This document shows positions 33,104 to 44,980 of a stretch of 64,000 nt of DNA, piece by piece (position 1 is the first letter of the stretch; every line of letters starts with the position of its first letter). The position numbers were made by a program, and so were the translations under genes. The notes under the pieces are model-generated. The model saw nothing but the letters and a program-made list of their open reading frames with translations. It did no database searches and had not been told where the DNA came from. Location of the stretch: assembly GCA_033558025.1 (NCBI GenBank), contig JAUCEF010000003.1, positions 2,320,001 through 2,384,000 on the forward strand, written 5' to 3'. The stretch is from Phytophthora sp. 'mugwort' (taxonomy: Eukaryota > Oomycota > Peronosporomycetes > Peronosporales > Peronosporaceae).

Positions 33104-36100
33104 AAGCCCCGTCTTCCCTGACCAAGACCCCGACTACGCCTTCGCCATGGACGCCACTTCGACTACCGCCCGCATTAACAAGTTCGACGGAACTAACTTC
33201 CACACGTGGAAGTTCAAGATGCAGATGGTGCTCGAGGAGCGCGAACTGTGGGAAGTGACAAGTGGGGAAGTGAAGCTGGAGCACTGCCAGACTGCGGCGG
33301 ATCAAGCGCTCTTTCGGAAGAAGTCGCGCAAGGCGCTGGCGATGATCTGTCTCGCGATGGAGGATTCGCAGCTGCCGCTGATTCGCTCGGCGAGTGGCGC
33401 GCATGATGCGTGGTCAAGACTGGAAGGACACTTCGAGAAGAAGAGTTTGGCCAACAAGCTCTTTCTTCGTCGACGTTTCTTCACGCTCATGATGGAGGAA
33501 GGTGATGATGTGCTTCAACACATCAACAAGCTCAAGACTCTGGCGGAACAGCTCGACGTGGTCGGCGCTCCGGTCAGCGAGGACGACTTGGTGATCACGC
33601 TTCTCGGGAGCCTGAGCGAGTCGTATCAGTTCCTGATCACGGCGTTGGAGTCAAGATCCGACACGCTGACGTGGGAGCTGGTGACGTCTCGGCTGCTACA
33701 TGAAGACATGAAGCGCAAGGAGCAGGGTGGCGATGGAGATGGCGCCGCGCCTGGCCAGGCGTTCATGATGAGGGACAACAAGCATAAGGGCCGACCGTCG
33801 AAGAAGAACGGTGCGTGCCACAACTGCGGCAAGCATGGACATTGGATCGCGGAGTGTCCGGTGCGAATCCGCGAGAACGCGGAGCGGCAGAGGCCGCAAC
33901 GAGCGAATGTCGCGCCGAGTGAAGATGACTCTGGCGACTTCCTCTTCTCGGTTGGTGGTAACACGGGTGCCTCCAAGTCGAATGGAGTGTGGCTGGTCGA
34001 CTCGGATGCGACGCAGCACATGACGTACTCGAAGGAGTACATGAAGAACTACAAGAAGATCTCTCCGGTGGACGTGCATCTCGCGGACGACGGTGTGGTT
34101 CAGGCTGTGGGGACCGGCGACATTGTGATGTCGATGAAGACGCCTCGTGGCATCAAGAAGGGTGTGCTCACGAACGTGTGGCACATTCCGAAGCTGTCGC
34201 GCAACCTGTTTTCGATCGGGCGCTTCACCAAGGACGTCGGATCAGTGACCTTCGACAGCGACGGATGCTTCATCGCGCTGAAGGGGATGAAGTGCACGAT
34301 AGGTGCGCGTGACGGCAAGCTGTTCAAGCTGTGCATGACGCCCGTGCGCCTGGACGAAGCGAATTCGGCGAGTCCGAACGGGAGCCAAGGGGACACCAAG
34401 TCGTACCTCTGGCACCTTCGACTAGGCCACATCGGTCACGCTGGGCTCGACGCCATCGTCAAGAAGAAGCTCAGCGTCGGCATTGATCTCGGATCCGCGA
34501 GCAAGTGGGAGACGTGCGACGGATGCACGCTCGGCAAGCAGACGCGATTGAGTTTCGAATCGACATCGCTCAAGCGTGCCAATGAACTACTGGAGGTAGT
34601 GCACAGTGACGTATGCGGGCCCATGCGCACGCCGACGTTTGGCGGCAAGCGCTACTTCGTCACCTTTATCGACGACAAGTCGCGCTACTGCGTGGTGTAC
34701 CTGATGAAGAACAAGTGGAAGGTGGCCGACAAGTTCGCGCACTTTGTGGCGTTTGCGGAGACACAGACCGGCAAGCGCGTCAAGGAGCTTCGCAGTGACA
34801 ACGGTGGTGAGTACAAATCCGACAAAATGGCCAAGTTTTGCAGCAAGCGCGGCATCGTGCAGAAGTTCACGCCGCCATACACGCCGCAGCTCAACGGAAT
34901 CGCGGAGCGCATGAACCGGACGCTAGTTGAATGCGCGCGGTGCATGCTGGAGCACGCGAGTCTGTCCAAGGCATACTGGGGCGAAGCAGTCATGACGGCT
35001 ATGTTCCTGCGCAACCGCTGTCCGACACATGCGCCTGACAACGATAAGTCTCCGTACGAGCTGTGGACTGCCAAGAAACCATTGCTGGCCAACCTCAAAG
35101 TCTTCGGTTGCCACGCCTACGTGCATGTGGCGAAAGAGAAGCGAACCAAGCTGGATGCGCGATCGGTGCGATGCAGGTTCCTGGGGTACTCGGACCACGA
35201 GAAAGCGTATCGGTTCGAGGAGATCGAGAGTGGTCGCGTGCTGGTGAGCCGCGATGCACAGTTCATGGAAGACGTCTTCGACGGTGGAAGACGCGACTAC
35301 AAACCCAAGGAGGCGCTGGTGGACCTTCAAGATGCGCCTTGGTGCCCTCAATGATGTGCTTGCGGAAGAAGGCACCACGGACAAAGATGAACAGTCGGCA
35401 TCGGACGACGAAGATGAAGAGACTGCGCGGGAGGATGAATTCTTGCCCGGCAGCAAGAGACACCCGCGGACACAGTCGCTGGAGGAAGCGGTGGAGACCC
35501 CGAGTGCCAAGCGATACGCGTCAGAGAATCGACGCCAAGGCCTGGATGAGATGTCTGCCATGGCTCGAGACAACGACAAGAGCTTCGAGGCGGCGTACGT
35601 CGTGGATTCAGTGGGAGAAATGCCGACCACGTTCAAGTCGGCGATGGAATCCAGCGACGCACGCAAATGGAAGGAGGCTTGCGACTCGGAGTACGACTCG
35701 CTGCGCAAGAACGACACATGGGACGTGGTACCGCTGCCCAAGGGACGCAAGGCCATCGGCTGTCGATGGGTCTTTCGCGTGAAGGAGAACCAAGCCGGCG
35801 AGATCGAACGATACAAGGCGCGCCTGGTGGCTAAGGGCTTCTCGCAGAAGCACGGCATCGACTACGACGAGACCTTCGCGCCCGTGGCCAAGTTCACGTC
35901 CATCCGAATCGTGCTAGCGATGGCTGCCAAGTACGGTCTCAAGCAGTCGCCGCGCATGTGGAACCACACCATCGACGACTTCATGCTCAAGCTGGACTTC
36001 GACAAGTGCGAGACCGACCACTGCGTCTACGTCAAGCGCAACGGCGACAGCATGGTGCTCGTGGTGCTGTACGTGGACGACCTGGTGATTGCGAGCAGTG

Positions 36101-37119
36101 ATGACGACATGCTCAAGGCGACCAAGAGAGCACTAAGCAAGCGGTTCGAGATGACGGACCTAGGCGAGCTGAGCTACTTTCTCGGAATGGAGACCAAGCA
36201 AGACATCAAGGCTGGTGAGGTGACCATGCGGCAGACCAAGTTCGCGCGGAGCATCCTGAGCAAGTTCAGCATGGAGAACAGCAAGCCCGTGAAAACGCCG
36301 CAGGACCCCGGACTCAAGCTGACCAAGGCTATGTGCGACGGCGGTTGCAAGCATGATGACATCATGGCAGGCGTGCCTTACCGGAACGCCGTGGGCTGCC
36401 TCATGTACTTGATGGTGGGCACCCGACCGGATCTGGCTGCGGCAGTGGGCACACTGAGTCAGTTCGCTGCAGACCCATGCCCCACGCACTGGCAAGCACT
36501 CAAGCGCGTCCTCCGCTACATCCAAGGCACGGCGACGTACGGCATCGAGTTTCGCACCAAGGACCAAGACGTCGTCTGCGGCTACTCGGATGCGGACTGG
36601 GCGGGTGATGTGGAGTCGCGCCGCAGCACGAGCGGATACGCATTCATAATGAGCGGTGGATGCGTGAGCTGGCGCAGCAAGAAGCAGAGGACGGTGGCAC
36701 TATCGTCGACGGAAGCCGAGTACATGGCGCTATCGGAGGCAACACAGGAGGCCGTGTGGCTTAAGGCGTTTCTGTGCGAGATAGGCGAAACCACAGAGGG
36801 CAAGGCGATCAAGATATACGAAGACAACCAAGGATCCATCGCGCTTGCCAAGAATCCCGAGTTTCACAAGCGTATCAAGCATATCGACATTCGCTACCAC
36901 TTCGTGCGCGAGAAGGTCGAGGACGGAGAAGTGGTGCTCGAGTACTGTCCGACTCAAGACATGCTGGCAGACCTGATGACCAAGCCCATTTCAACGGCGC
37001 AGTTCGACTATCTCCGGAGCAAGCTCGGCATCGAAGCACCGAAGGCTATCGAGTCGAGTGGGAGTGTTGTAAGGAGACGCCTCGAGCAGCTGCTGTATAC
37101 CGGTAGGATACCGGTATGA
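33096..37119 (+). pseudogene. Family B1 gag-pol between two LTRs; frameshift, dead protease and RT
   Basis: Full-length family B polyprotein region: Gag, CCHC knuckle C241-C254, protease at residue 302, integrase H440, H445, C474, C477 and D505, D568, E604 (DD35E), then RT and RNase H. A second ATG at codon 18 has a GCCATGG context. Three lesions are visible. The protease triad reads D-S-D (33999-34007). The frame shifts by one in the integrase-RT linker (35254-35354), as in the copy at 51307. A 141-bp in-frame deletion at the repeat TACGGTCTCAAG (35932-35943) removes RT motif A with its catalytic Asp. YVDD and RNase H remain. The final frame reads into the 3' LTR and ends at 37119. Confidence 0.92.
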
Positions 37120-37376
37120 CCTTCACTCAGTGGCACCTCAATCACTCCGGCGATTACGGGACGATGATTACGATGCACGTGGGTACAAGATTGTGGGTAC
37201 AAGATGGGCATCGACGTGGCGCTCTGCGATTGGCTGAAGTAACTCAGTATCCAGTAGAGAATCCAGTAGAGTGTACCCAGTAGGTAGAACTGTAGGCTTA
37301 GAGGTAGCAAGGAGTTTGCGAACTAAGGACCTAAATCAATCACTTTGCATTTTGCCATCAAGTGACCAAGCCTTTT
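37065..37376 (+). repeat. LTR, family B subtype B1, shared by two tandem bodies
   Basis: A 312-bp B1 LTR with a one-base loss near its start (TGTTGTAAGG). It is the 3' LTR of the body at 33092 and is followed directly by a second primer-binding site (37377-37388), so it is also a 5' LTR. Confidence 0.92.
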
Positions 37377-37380
37377 GGTT

Positions 37381-37977
37381 ATGAGCCCAAGCCCCGTCTT
37401 CCCTGACCAAGACCCCGACTACGCCTTCGCCATGGAAGCCACTTCGACTACGACCGCCCGCATCAACAAGTTCGACGGAACTAACTTCCACACGTGGAAG
37501 TTCAAGATGCAGATGGTGCTCGAGGAGCGCGAACTGTGGGAAGTGACAAGTGGGGAAGTGAAGCTGGAGCACTGCCAGACTGCGGCGGATCAAGCGCTCT
37601 TTCGGAAGAAGTCGCGCAAGGCGCTGGCGATGATCTGTCTCGCGATGGAGGATTCGCAGCTGCCGCTGATTCGCTCGGCGAGTGGCGCGCATGATGCGTG
37701 GTCAAGACTGGAAGGACACTTCGAGAAGAAGAGTTTGGCCAACAAGCTCTTTCTTCGTCGGCGTTTCTTCACGACGATGATGGAGGAAGGTGATGATGTG
37801 CTGGAGCACATCAACAAGATTAAGACGCTGGCGGAGCAGCTCGACGCAGTGGGCGCTCCGGTCAGCGAGGACGACTTGGTGATCACGCTTTTGGGAAGTC
37901 TGAGCGAGTCGTACCAGTTCCTGATCACGGCGTTGGAGTCAAGATCCGACACGCTGACGTGGGAGCTGGTGACGTCT
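37381..37977 (+). pseudogene. Family B1 gag N-terminal part
   Basis: The first 199 or so codons of B1 Gag, from the ATG in the second primer-binding site, open throughout. It is cut at 37977 (after GTGACGTCT) by the exact 5' terminus of an A3 LTR, before the zinc knuckle. It differs from the Gag at 33096 by a few substitutions and one extra Thr codon near residue 23. Confidence 0.9.
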
Positions 37978-38317
37978 TGTTGCAGGGTAACTTCCTTGGT
38001 ACAGTGTACCAGTCCAAGTTACCCGAACCGGTTAACCGGACCGGTCCAATGCTCCCTCGCCATGATTACGCCACGGTGATTGCGCCACTCATGATTGGAC
38101 GAGTACGGAATGATGGTGATTGGATGCACCAATTGATTGGATGCATAGTTGCATGTCTATGTAGTATACCAGGTAGGCAGGCAAAGTAAGCTCCGATAAA
38201 TCAATCACTTCTGAATTTCCATTCAACCTCTCAAGCCTCCTTCCTCGCCTCGCCTCAAGCCTCGGCGGTGTCCAAGACCCCTACGTCAAGTTCAAGACCC
38301 AACGTAACCTTTCTTCA
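37978..38317 (+). repeat. 5' LTR, family A subtype A3
   Basis: A 340-bp LTR, TGTTGCAGGG...CTTTCTTCA, diverged from A1 and A2 but with the same plan: GGTACAGTGTACC, ACCGGT/CCGGTT repeats, ATTGG repeats and the initiator-like TCACTTCTGAATTT (38205-38218). The reverse A3 LTR at 44617 carries 17 bp more, a repeat of an ATTGGACGAGT motif. Confidence 0.88.
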
Positions 38318-38334
38318 GGTTGAGCCCAAGTACC

Positions 38335-39612
38335 ATGTCGTCTGTGCAAGATACCAAGATCTCCATTGACAAGTCAACGGCGACAACTTCGCCACCTGGA
38401 ACCGCTACATGCGTGGCGTGTTCCTGACCAAGTCGGTATGGAACGTCGTGAACCGGGAGACGACGCCAAGCTTCGCGGACCCGAGGGCCATGGACGACTA
38501 CGTCAAGTCCAGCAACATCGCGTTCGGTCTGATGTTGCTCCACATGGATGCGGACTACCACCATGTGGTCGACGACTGCGAAGAAGCCTGGGTGGCCTGG
38601 ACGCGTCTGCGTTCACTCTACGGGGGATCACAGAAGGCTGGTCGTATCTACCTGAAGCGCCAGCTCTTCAGCATGGAGATGGCAGAAGGCGGCAATGTGC
38701 TTCATCATTGCAACGAAGTCCTCGACATCAGCGCCAAGCTCAGCAGCATCGGCGCCAAGATGGAGGATGAAGACGTGGCAATCTGCCTGTTACGGAGTCT
38801 GCCCAAGAGTTTCGAGAACGTGGTTCTCAACTTGGAGATGAGCAACGCAGAGCTGCACACTCAAGACGTGACCAAGGTGCTCACGAACGAACACATCAAG
38901 CGGCAGGGCGAGAAGACTGCTCAGGTGAAGATTGAAGACACTGCAAGGGCCTTCAATGCCGAGCGTGAAAGCCGCCACTGCACTTACTGCAGGAAATCGG
39001 GACACGTCGTGGACAAGTGCTGGACCAAGCAAAAGGATGACAATCGAGGTGCACGACGTGGCCGGTCTGGTCGCGGTGCGAACAATGTCCAATGGCGCGA
39101 CGACAGCGATGATGACTTCATCGCGTTTGCGGTCTCTATGGAGTGTGGTATCTCCAAGACCAACAAGTTTCAAGGCTCATGGGCCATCGACAGTGGTGCC
39201 ACGCACCACATCTGCAATGACAAGAATAAGTTTGTCAACATCAAGGCATGCGACGAAGGTGAACTCACTGTCGCAAACGGCAATACTGCCAAGATCAAGG
39301 GAGTTGGAACGGTCATGCAGCGCGTCACCTTGCCTAATGGTGGCGAACGCGACATCCACGTTCAAGACGCGCTCTACGTACCAAGTATGAACAAGAATCT
39401 GCTTTCGGTACCCCAGATCAACCGAAGCGGACAGTTCAAGGTGGTGTTTGATGGAGCAGAAATGCACATCGCACACAAGACGTCGAAAAAGATCGTGGCT
39501 TCCGCGGACCTGATCGACGGTCTCTACTGGCTCCGGGTGCCAAGTTTCGCTGCGAATTCGGTGACCGATGTATCGATCAACGCGGTCGATCTTCATGCAC
39601 GTATGGGTCACG
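38335..39612 (+). pseudogene. Family A3 gag-protease-integrase N-terminus
   Basis: A diverged family A polyprotein start. The primer-binding site has lost two bases (GGTTGAGCCC), removing the upstream ATG, so the first Met is at 38335. One base is missing near 38373, after which the frame is open through Gag, CCHC knuckle, protease D-S-G and the two His of the integrase zinc domain. The body stops at 39612 against the exact terminus of a reverse B LTR. Its continuation at 44363 resumes only after the integrase core, so roughly 1.1 kb of A3 is missing. Confidence 0.88.
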
Positions 39613-39925
39613 AAAAGGCTTGGTCACTTGATGGCAAAATGCAAAGTGATTGATTTAGGTCCTTAGTTCGCAAACTCCTTGCTACCTCTAAGCCTACAGT
39701 TCTACCTACTGGGTACACTCTACTGGATTCTCTACTGGATACTGAGTTACTTCAGCCAATCGCAGAGCGCCACGTCGATGCCCATCTTGTACCCACAATC
39801 TTGTACCCACGTGCATCGTAATCATCGTCCCGTAATCGCCGGAGTGATTGAGGTGCCACTGAGTGAAGGTCATACCGGTATCCTACCGGTATACAGCAGC
39901 TGGTCGAGACGTCTCCTTGACAACA
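39613..39925 (-). repeat. 3' LTR of a reverse B element, B1 type
   Basis: A 313-bp B1-type LTR in reverse orientation. It is paired with a 354-bp B2-type LTR at the other end, so this element has mismatched LTRs. Confidence 0.92.
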
Positions 39926-42900
39926 CTCACACTCGACTCGACAGCCTTCAGCGCTTCGATGCCGAGTTTGCTCCGGAGCACACTGAACTGCGTCGCAGAG
40001 ATTGGCTTCGTCATGATGTCCGCCAGCATGTCGGTTGTCGAAACATACTGCAGCACCACTTGACCGTCTTCCACCTTCTCGCGCACGAAATGGTAGCGAA
40101 TGTCGATGTGCTTGGTGCGCTTGTGGAATTCGGGATTCTTGGCCAACGCGATGGAGCCTTGGTTGTCCTCGTAGATCTTGATTGCTTCATCGCTTGTCAT
40201 CTCGCCGAGCTCGCACAGGAACACCTTGAGCCACACCGCCTCTTGTGTCGCCTCCGATAGCGCCATGTACTCAGCTTCCGTCGAAGACAGCGCCACTGTC
40301 CGCTGCTTCTTGCTCCTCCAGCTGATGCATCCGCCATTCATCATGAACGCGTAGCCACTTGTATTTCTTCTTGACTCGATGTCTCCAGCCCAGTCGGCAT
40401 CTGAATAGCCTTGGGGTCCGTCGTCGCAGCTCGCTTGAAACTCGATGCCGTGCGTCTTCGTGCCTTGAATGTACCTGAAGACCCTCTTGAGCGCCTGCCA
40501 GTGTGTCGGGCATGGGTCTGCTGCAAACTGGCTGAGAACTCCCACTGCTGCTGCGAGGTCCGGGCGTGTGCCTACCATGAGATACATGAGGCATCCCACA
40601 GCGTTCCGGTATGGCACGTTTACCATGGTCTCGTCGTGCTTGCAGCCGCCCTCGCACATGGCCTTGGTCAGCTTGAGGCCCGGATCCTGTGGCGTCTTAA
40701 CAGGGATGCTCTTCTCCATGTTGAACTTCTCCAGAATGTCTTTCGCAAACTTGGTTTGCCGCATCGACACCTTCCCTGTCGTCACATCTTGATCGATTTC
40801 CATGCCGAGGAAGTACTTGAGCTGGCCCAGGTCCGTCATCTCGAAACGGTCACTGAGCGCCTTCTTCGTCGACTTGAGCAGCTTGTCGTTGTTACTTGCG
40901 AGGATCAGGTCGTCGACATATAGCGCCACGAAGATCATGTCTTGGTCGTCACGCTTAAAGTAAATGCAGTGGTCGGACTCGCACTTCTTGAACCCTAGCT
41001 TGAGCATGAGGTCGTCAATGGTCTTGTTCCACATCCGCGGCGACTGTTTCAAACCGTAAAGAGACCGCTTGAGCTGACAGACATAGTCCGGGTGCTTTTC
41101 ATCGATGTAGCCGTCCGGCTGTGCCATGTAGATGTCTTCGTCTAACAAACCGTTCAGGAAAGCTGTCTTGACATCCATCTGGTGCACCATGCGATTGTAC
41201 TTGGCCGCCAGACTGAGCAGAATCCTGATCGACGTGAACTTGGCCACTGGCGCGAAAGTCTCGTCGTAGTCGATGCCGTACTTCTGCGAAAATCCCTTGG
41301 CCACCAGTCGCGCCTTGAACCGTTCGATCTCTCCAGCCTGGTTCTCCTTCACACGGAGCACCCATCGGTTGCCGATTGCCTTGCGTCCTTTTGGCAGTGG
41401 CACGAGGATCCACGTCTCGTTCTTGCGGAGCGACTCGACCTCCGAGTCACACGCCTCCTTCCACTTGACTGCGTCGCTGGATTCCATCGCCGACTTGAAC
41501 GTGGCCGGCATTTCTCCCACTGAATTCACGACGTATGCAGCTTCGAAGTCTTGACTTTCTTGAGCCGCAGCCGACATCTCGTCCAGAGTCAGGTGTCGAC
41601 TCTGCCGCTTGGCACTTGGAACTTCCACAGCTTCTTCCACGACTGCGTCCGCGGGTGTCGCTTGCTGCCTGGTTCAAAACCTTCGTCCCGCGCTGCTTCT
41701 TCATCTTCTTCTTCTTTGTCGTCTTCATCCGACTGCAACGAATCTTGATCCGTCGTCTCTTCATCTTGAATGACCACCACCTCCCTCTGATGGTAGTCAC
41801 GTCTCCCACTGTCGAAGACGTCTTCCATAAACTGCGCGTCGCGGCTCACCAGCACGCGACCGCTCTTGATCTCTTCAAAACGATACGCTTTCTCATGCTC
41901 CGAGTATCCTAGGAACAGACAGCGCACCGACCGAGCGTCAAACTTGGTGCGCTTTTCCTTCGGCACGTGCACGTACGCGTGGCAACCGAACACCTTGAGA
42001 TTCGCTAGCAGCGGTTTCTTGCCTGTCCAAACCTGGTGCGGCGACTTGTCGTGGTTGATGACACGCGTCGGAACCGATTACGGAGGAACGCAGCTGTCAC
42101 GACAGCTTCACCCCAATACGTCTTGGGCAATCCAGCATGTTCCAGCATGCAGCGCGCACACTCCACCAACGTCCGGTTCATGCGCTCGGCGACTCCGTTC
42201 AGCTGAGGCGTGTATGGCGGCGTGAACTTCTGCATGATACCACGGTCCGCACAGAACTTGGCCATCTCACCCGAAGTGTACTCGCCGCCGTTGTCGCTCC
42301 GCAGCATTTTCACGCGCTTGCCAGTCTGGGTCTCAGCTAACGCGACGAATTGCGCGAACTTGTCGGCCACCTCGGACTTATTGCGCAGCAAGTACACCAC
42401 ACAGAAGTGCGACTTGTCATCGATGAACGTGACAAAATAGCGCTTGCCTCCGAAGGTCGGCGTCTGCATGGGACCGCATACATCACTGTGTACGACTTCT
42501 AGCACTTGCTTCGCACGGTTTGGCGACGTCTTCATGTAGCTTACTCGCGTTTGCTTGCCGAGTGAGCATCCGTCGCATAACTCCCACTGCTTCACCGACG
42601 CCATGTCGATACCAACACCATAGCCCTTCTTGACGATGGCGTCTAGACCGCCATGGCTGATGTGACCAAGTCGAAGGTGCCAGAGGTACGACGTGGTGTC
42701 CCCTAGGCGATCCTTCGAACTTGCCGCATTGGCCTCGTCAGGCATCATCGGAGTCATGCACAGCTTGAACAGCCCTTTGCCCTCGCGAGCGCCGAGCTTC
42801 CACTTGAGACCCTTCGTTTCAGCGAAGCATCCGTCGCTCTCGAAGATAACTGGCCCGACGTCCTTAGTGAACCGACCAACCGAAAACAGGTTGCGCGACA

Positions 42901-44004
42901 GCTTCGGAATGTGCCACACGTTCGTGAGTACACCCTTCTTCATGCCGCGCGGGGTCTTCATCGACATCACAATGTCGCCGGTCCCCACAGCCTGAACCAC
43001 ACCGTCGTCCGCGAGATGCACGTCCACCGGAGAGATCTTCTTGTAGTTCTTCATGTACTCCTTCGAGTACGTCATGTGCTGCGTCGCATCCGAGTCGACC
43101 AGCCACACTCCATTCGACTTGGAGGCACCCGTGTTACCACCAACCGAGAAGAGGAAGTCGCCAGAGTCATCTTCACTCTGCGCGACATTCGCTCGTTGCG
43201 GCCTCTGCCGCTCCGCGTTCTCGCGGATTCGCACCGGACACTTGACGATCCAATGTCCGTGCTCGCCACAGTAGTGACAGGCACTAGTCTTCTGCGCCTG
43301 CCGACCCTTGCGCTTGTTGTCGCTTGTCATGAACGCTTGACCTTGACCGTGCGCGGTGCCGTCCGTACCGCCACCTTGTTCCTTGCGCTTCATGTCCTCA
43401 TGTAGCAGCCGAGACGTCACGAGTTCCCACGACAGTGAGTCGGCTCTCGACTCAACGCCGTGATCAAGAACTGATACGACTCGCTCAGACTTCCCAAAAG
43501 CGTGATCACCAAGTCGTCCTCGCTGACCGGAGCGCCCACTGCGTCGAGCTGCTCCGCCAGCGTCTTAATCTTGTTGATGTGCTCCAGCACATCATCACCT
43601 TCCTCCATCATGAGCGTGAAGAAACGTCGACGAAGAAAGAGCTTGTTGGCCAAACTCTTCTTCTCGAAGTGTCCTTCCAGTCTTGACCACGCATCATGCG
43701 CGCCACTCGCCGAGCGAATCAGCGGCAGCTGCGAATCCTCCATCGCGAGACAGATCATCGCCAGCGCCTTGCGCGACTTCTTCCGAAAGAGCGCTTGATC
43801 CGCCGCAGTCTGGCAGTGCTCCAGCTTCACTTCCCCACTTGTCACTTCCCACAGTTCGCGCTCCTCGAGCACCATCTGCATCTTGAACTTCCACGTGTGG
43901 AAGTTAGTTCCGTCGAACTTGTTAATGCGGGCGGTAGTCGAAGTGGCGTCCATGGCGAAGGCGTAGTCGGGGTCTTGGTCAGGGAAGACGGGGCTTGGGC
44001 TCAT
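39883..44004 (-). pseudogene. Family B gag-pol, reverse, several frameshifts
   Basis: Full-length B polyprotein on the minus strand. It starts at the ATG in the primer-binding site (43997-44008). Gag is open to about 43450, where one base is lost. The CCHC knuckle, protease (triad mutated to D-S-D near 43090) and HHCC/DD35E integrase are open from 43420 to about 42065, where a shift shared with 15325-18566 occurs. The acidic linker reads in another frame, with a further shift near 41645. RT motif A, YVDD and RNase H are open for 585 codons to a stop inside the LTR at 39883. The pol half resembles the 15325 copy; the Gag resembles B1. Confidence 0.9.
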
Positions 44005-44008
44005 AACC

Positions 44009-44362
44009 AAAAGGCTTGGTCACTTGATGGCAAAATGCAAAGTGATTGATTTAGGTCCTTAGTTCGCAAACTCCTTGCTACCTCTAAGCCTACAGTTCTA
44101 CCTACTGGGTACACTCTACTGGATTCTCTACTGGATACTGAGTTACTTCAGCCAATCAGGGAGTGCCACGTAGAGCTCATCATGTACCCACAATCTTGTA
44201 CCCACCCATGGCGTAATCGTCCATGGCGTAAACACCGTCCCATAAACACCGTGACGTAATCTTCGTCTCGTAATCACAGGATGATTGCGGTGCCACTGAG
44301 TGAAGGTCATACCGGTATCCTACCGGTATACAGCAGCTGGTCGAGACGTCTCCTTGACAACA
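44009..44362 (-). repeat. 5' LTR of a reverse B element, B2 type
   Basis: A 354-bp B2-type LTR, the same length and extra U3 repeats as 18524-18877. The flanks of this element (TCGAG at right, CGTGA when read in sense at left) do not form a target duplication. Confidence 0.92.
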
Positions 44363-44642
44363 TCGAGTTTATGACATCGAGGCGGGGCTGGTGCTGATCT
44401 CTCGCGATGTCACATTCGATGAGTCAAGCTTTGATGGGGCTGAAGCTATTGGTGATGAAGGAGTGTACGACGTTGCCGACTCTTTTGACGAAATGCAAGT
44501 CTCCGACAACAGTGGCACAAGGGTGTTCAAGCAGGCGGGGAAGCGGAAATCGCGTCCGGAAAACGAAGCTCGCGCCAATGTTCGGCGCCCACGTCGCACT
44601 GTTGGGCTCGAAGAAGTGAAGAAAGGTTACGTTGGGTCTTGA
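44363..44642 (+). pseudogene. Family A3 integrase-RT linker fragment
   Basis: About 85 codons resuming the forward A3 polyprotein after the reverse B element: the end of integrase (YDIEAG, ISRDV) and the acidic linker, ending in [10 protein letters not shown]... It is cut near 44616 by the exact terminus of a reverse A3 LTR; the last few codons of the open frame are LTR sequence. Confidence 0.82.
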
Positions 44643-44973
44643 ACTTGACGTAGAGGTCTTGGACACCGCCGAGGCTTGAGGCGAGGCGAGGAAGGAGGCT
44701 TGAGAGGTTGAATGGAAATTCAGAAGTGATTGATTTATCGGAGCTTTCTTTGCCTGCCTACCTGGTATACTACATAGACATGCAACTATGCATCCAATCA
44801 ATTGGTGCATCCAATCACCATCATTCCGTACTCGTCCAATCATCCTACTCGTCCAATCATGAGTGGCGTAATCACCGTGGCGTAATCATGGCGAGGGAGC
44901 ATTGGACCGGTCCGGTTAACCGGTTCGGGTAACTTGGACTGGTACACTGTACCAAGGAAGTTACCCTGCAACA
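44617..44973 (-). repeat. LTR (3'), family A subtype A3, reverse
   Basis: A 357-bp reverse A3 LTR, TGAAGAAAGG...CCTGCAACA, preceded in sense by the family A polypurine tract. It closes the reverse A3 pol at 44981-51049. Confidence 0.88.
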
Positions 44974-44980
44974 CGCCCCC

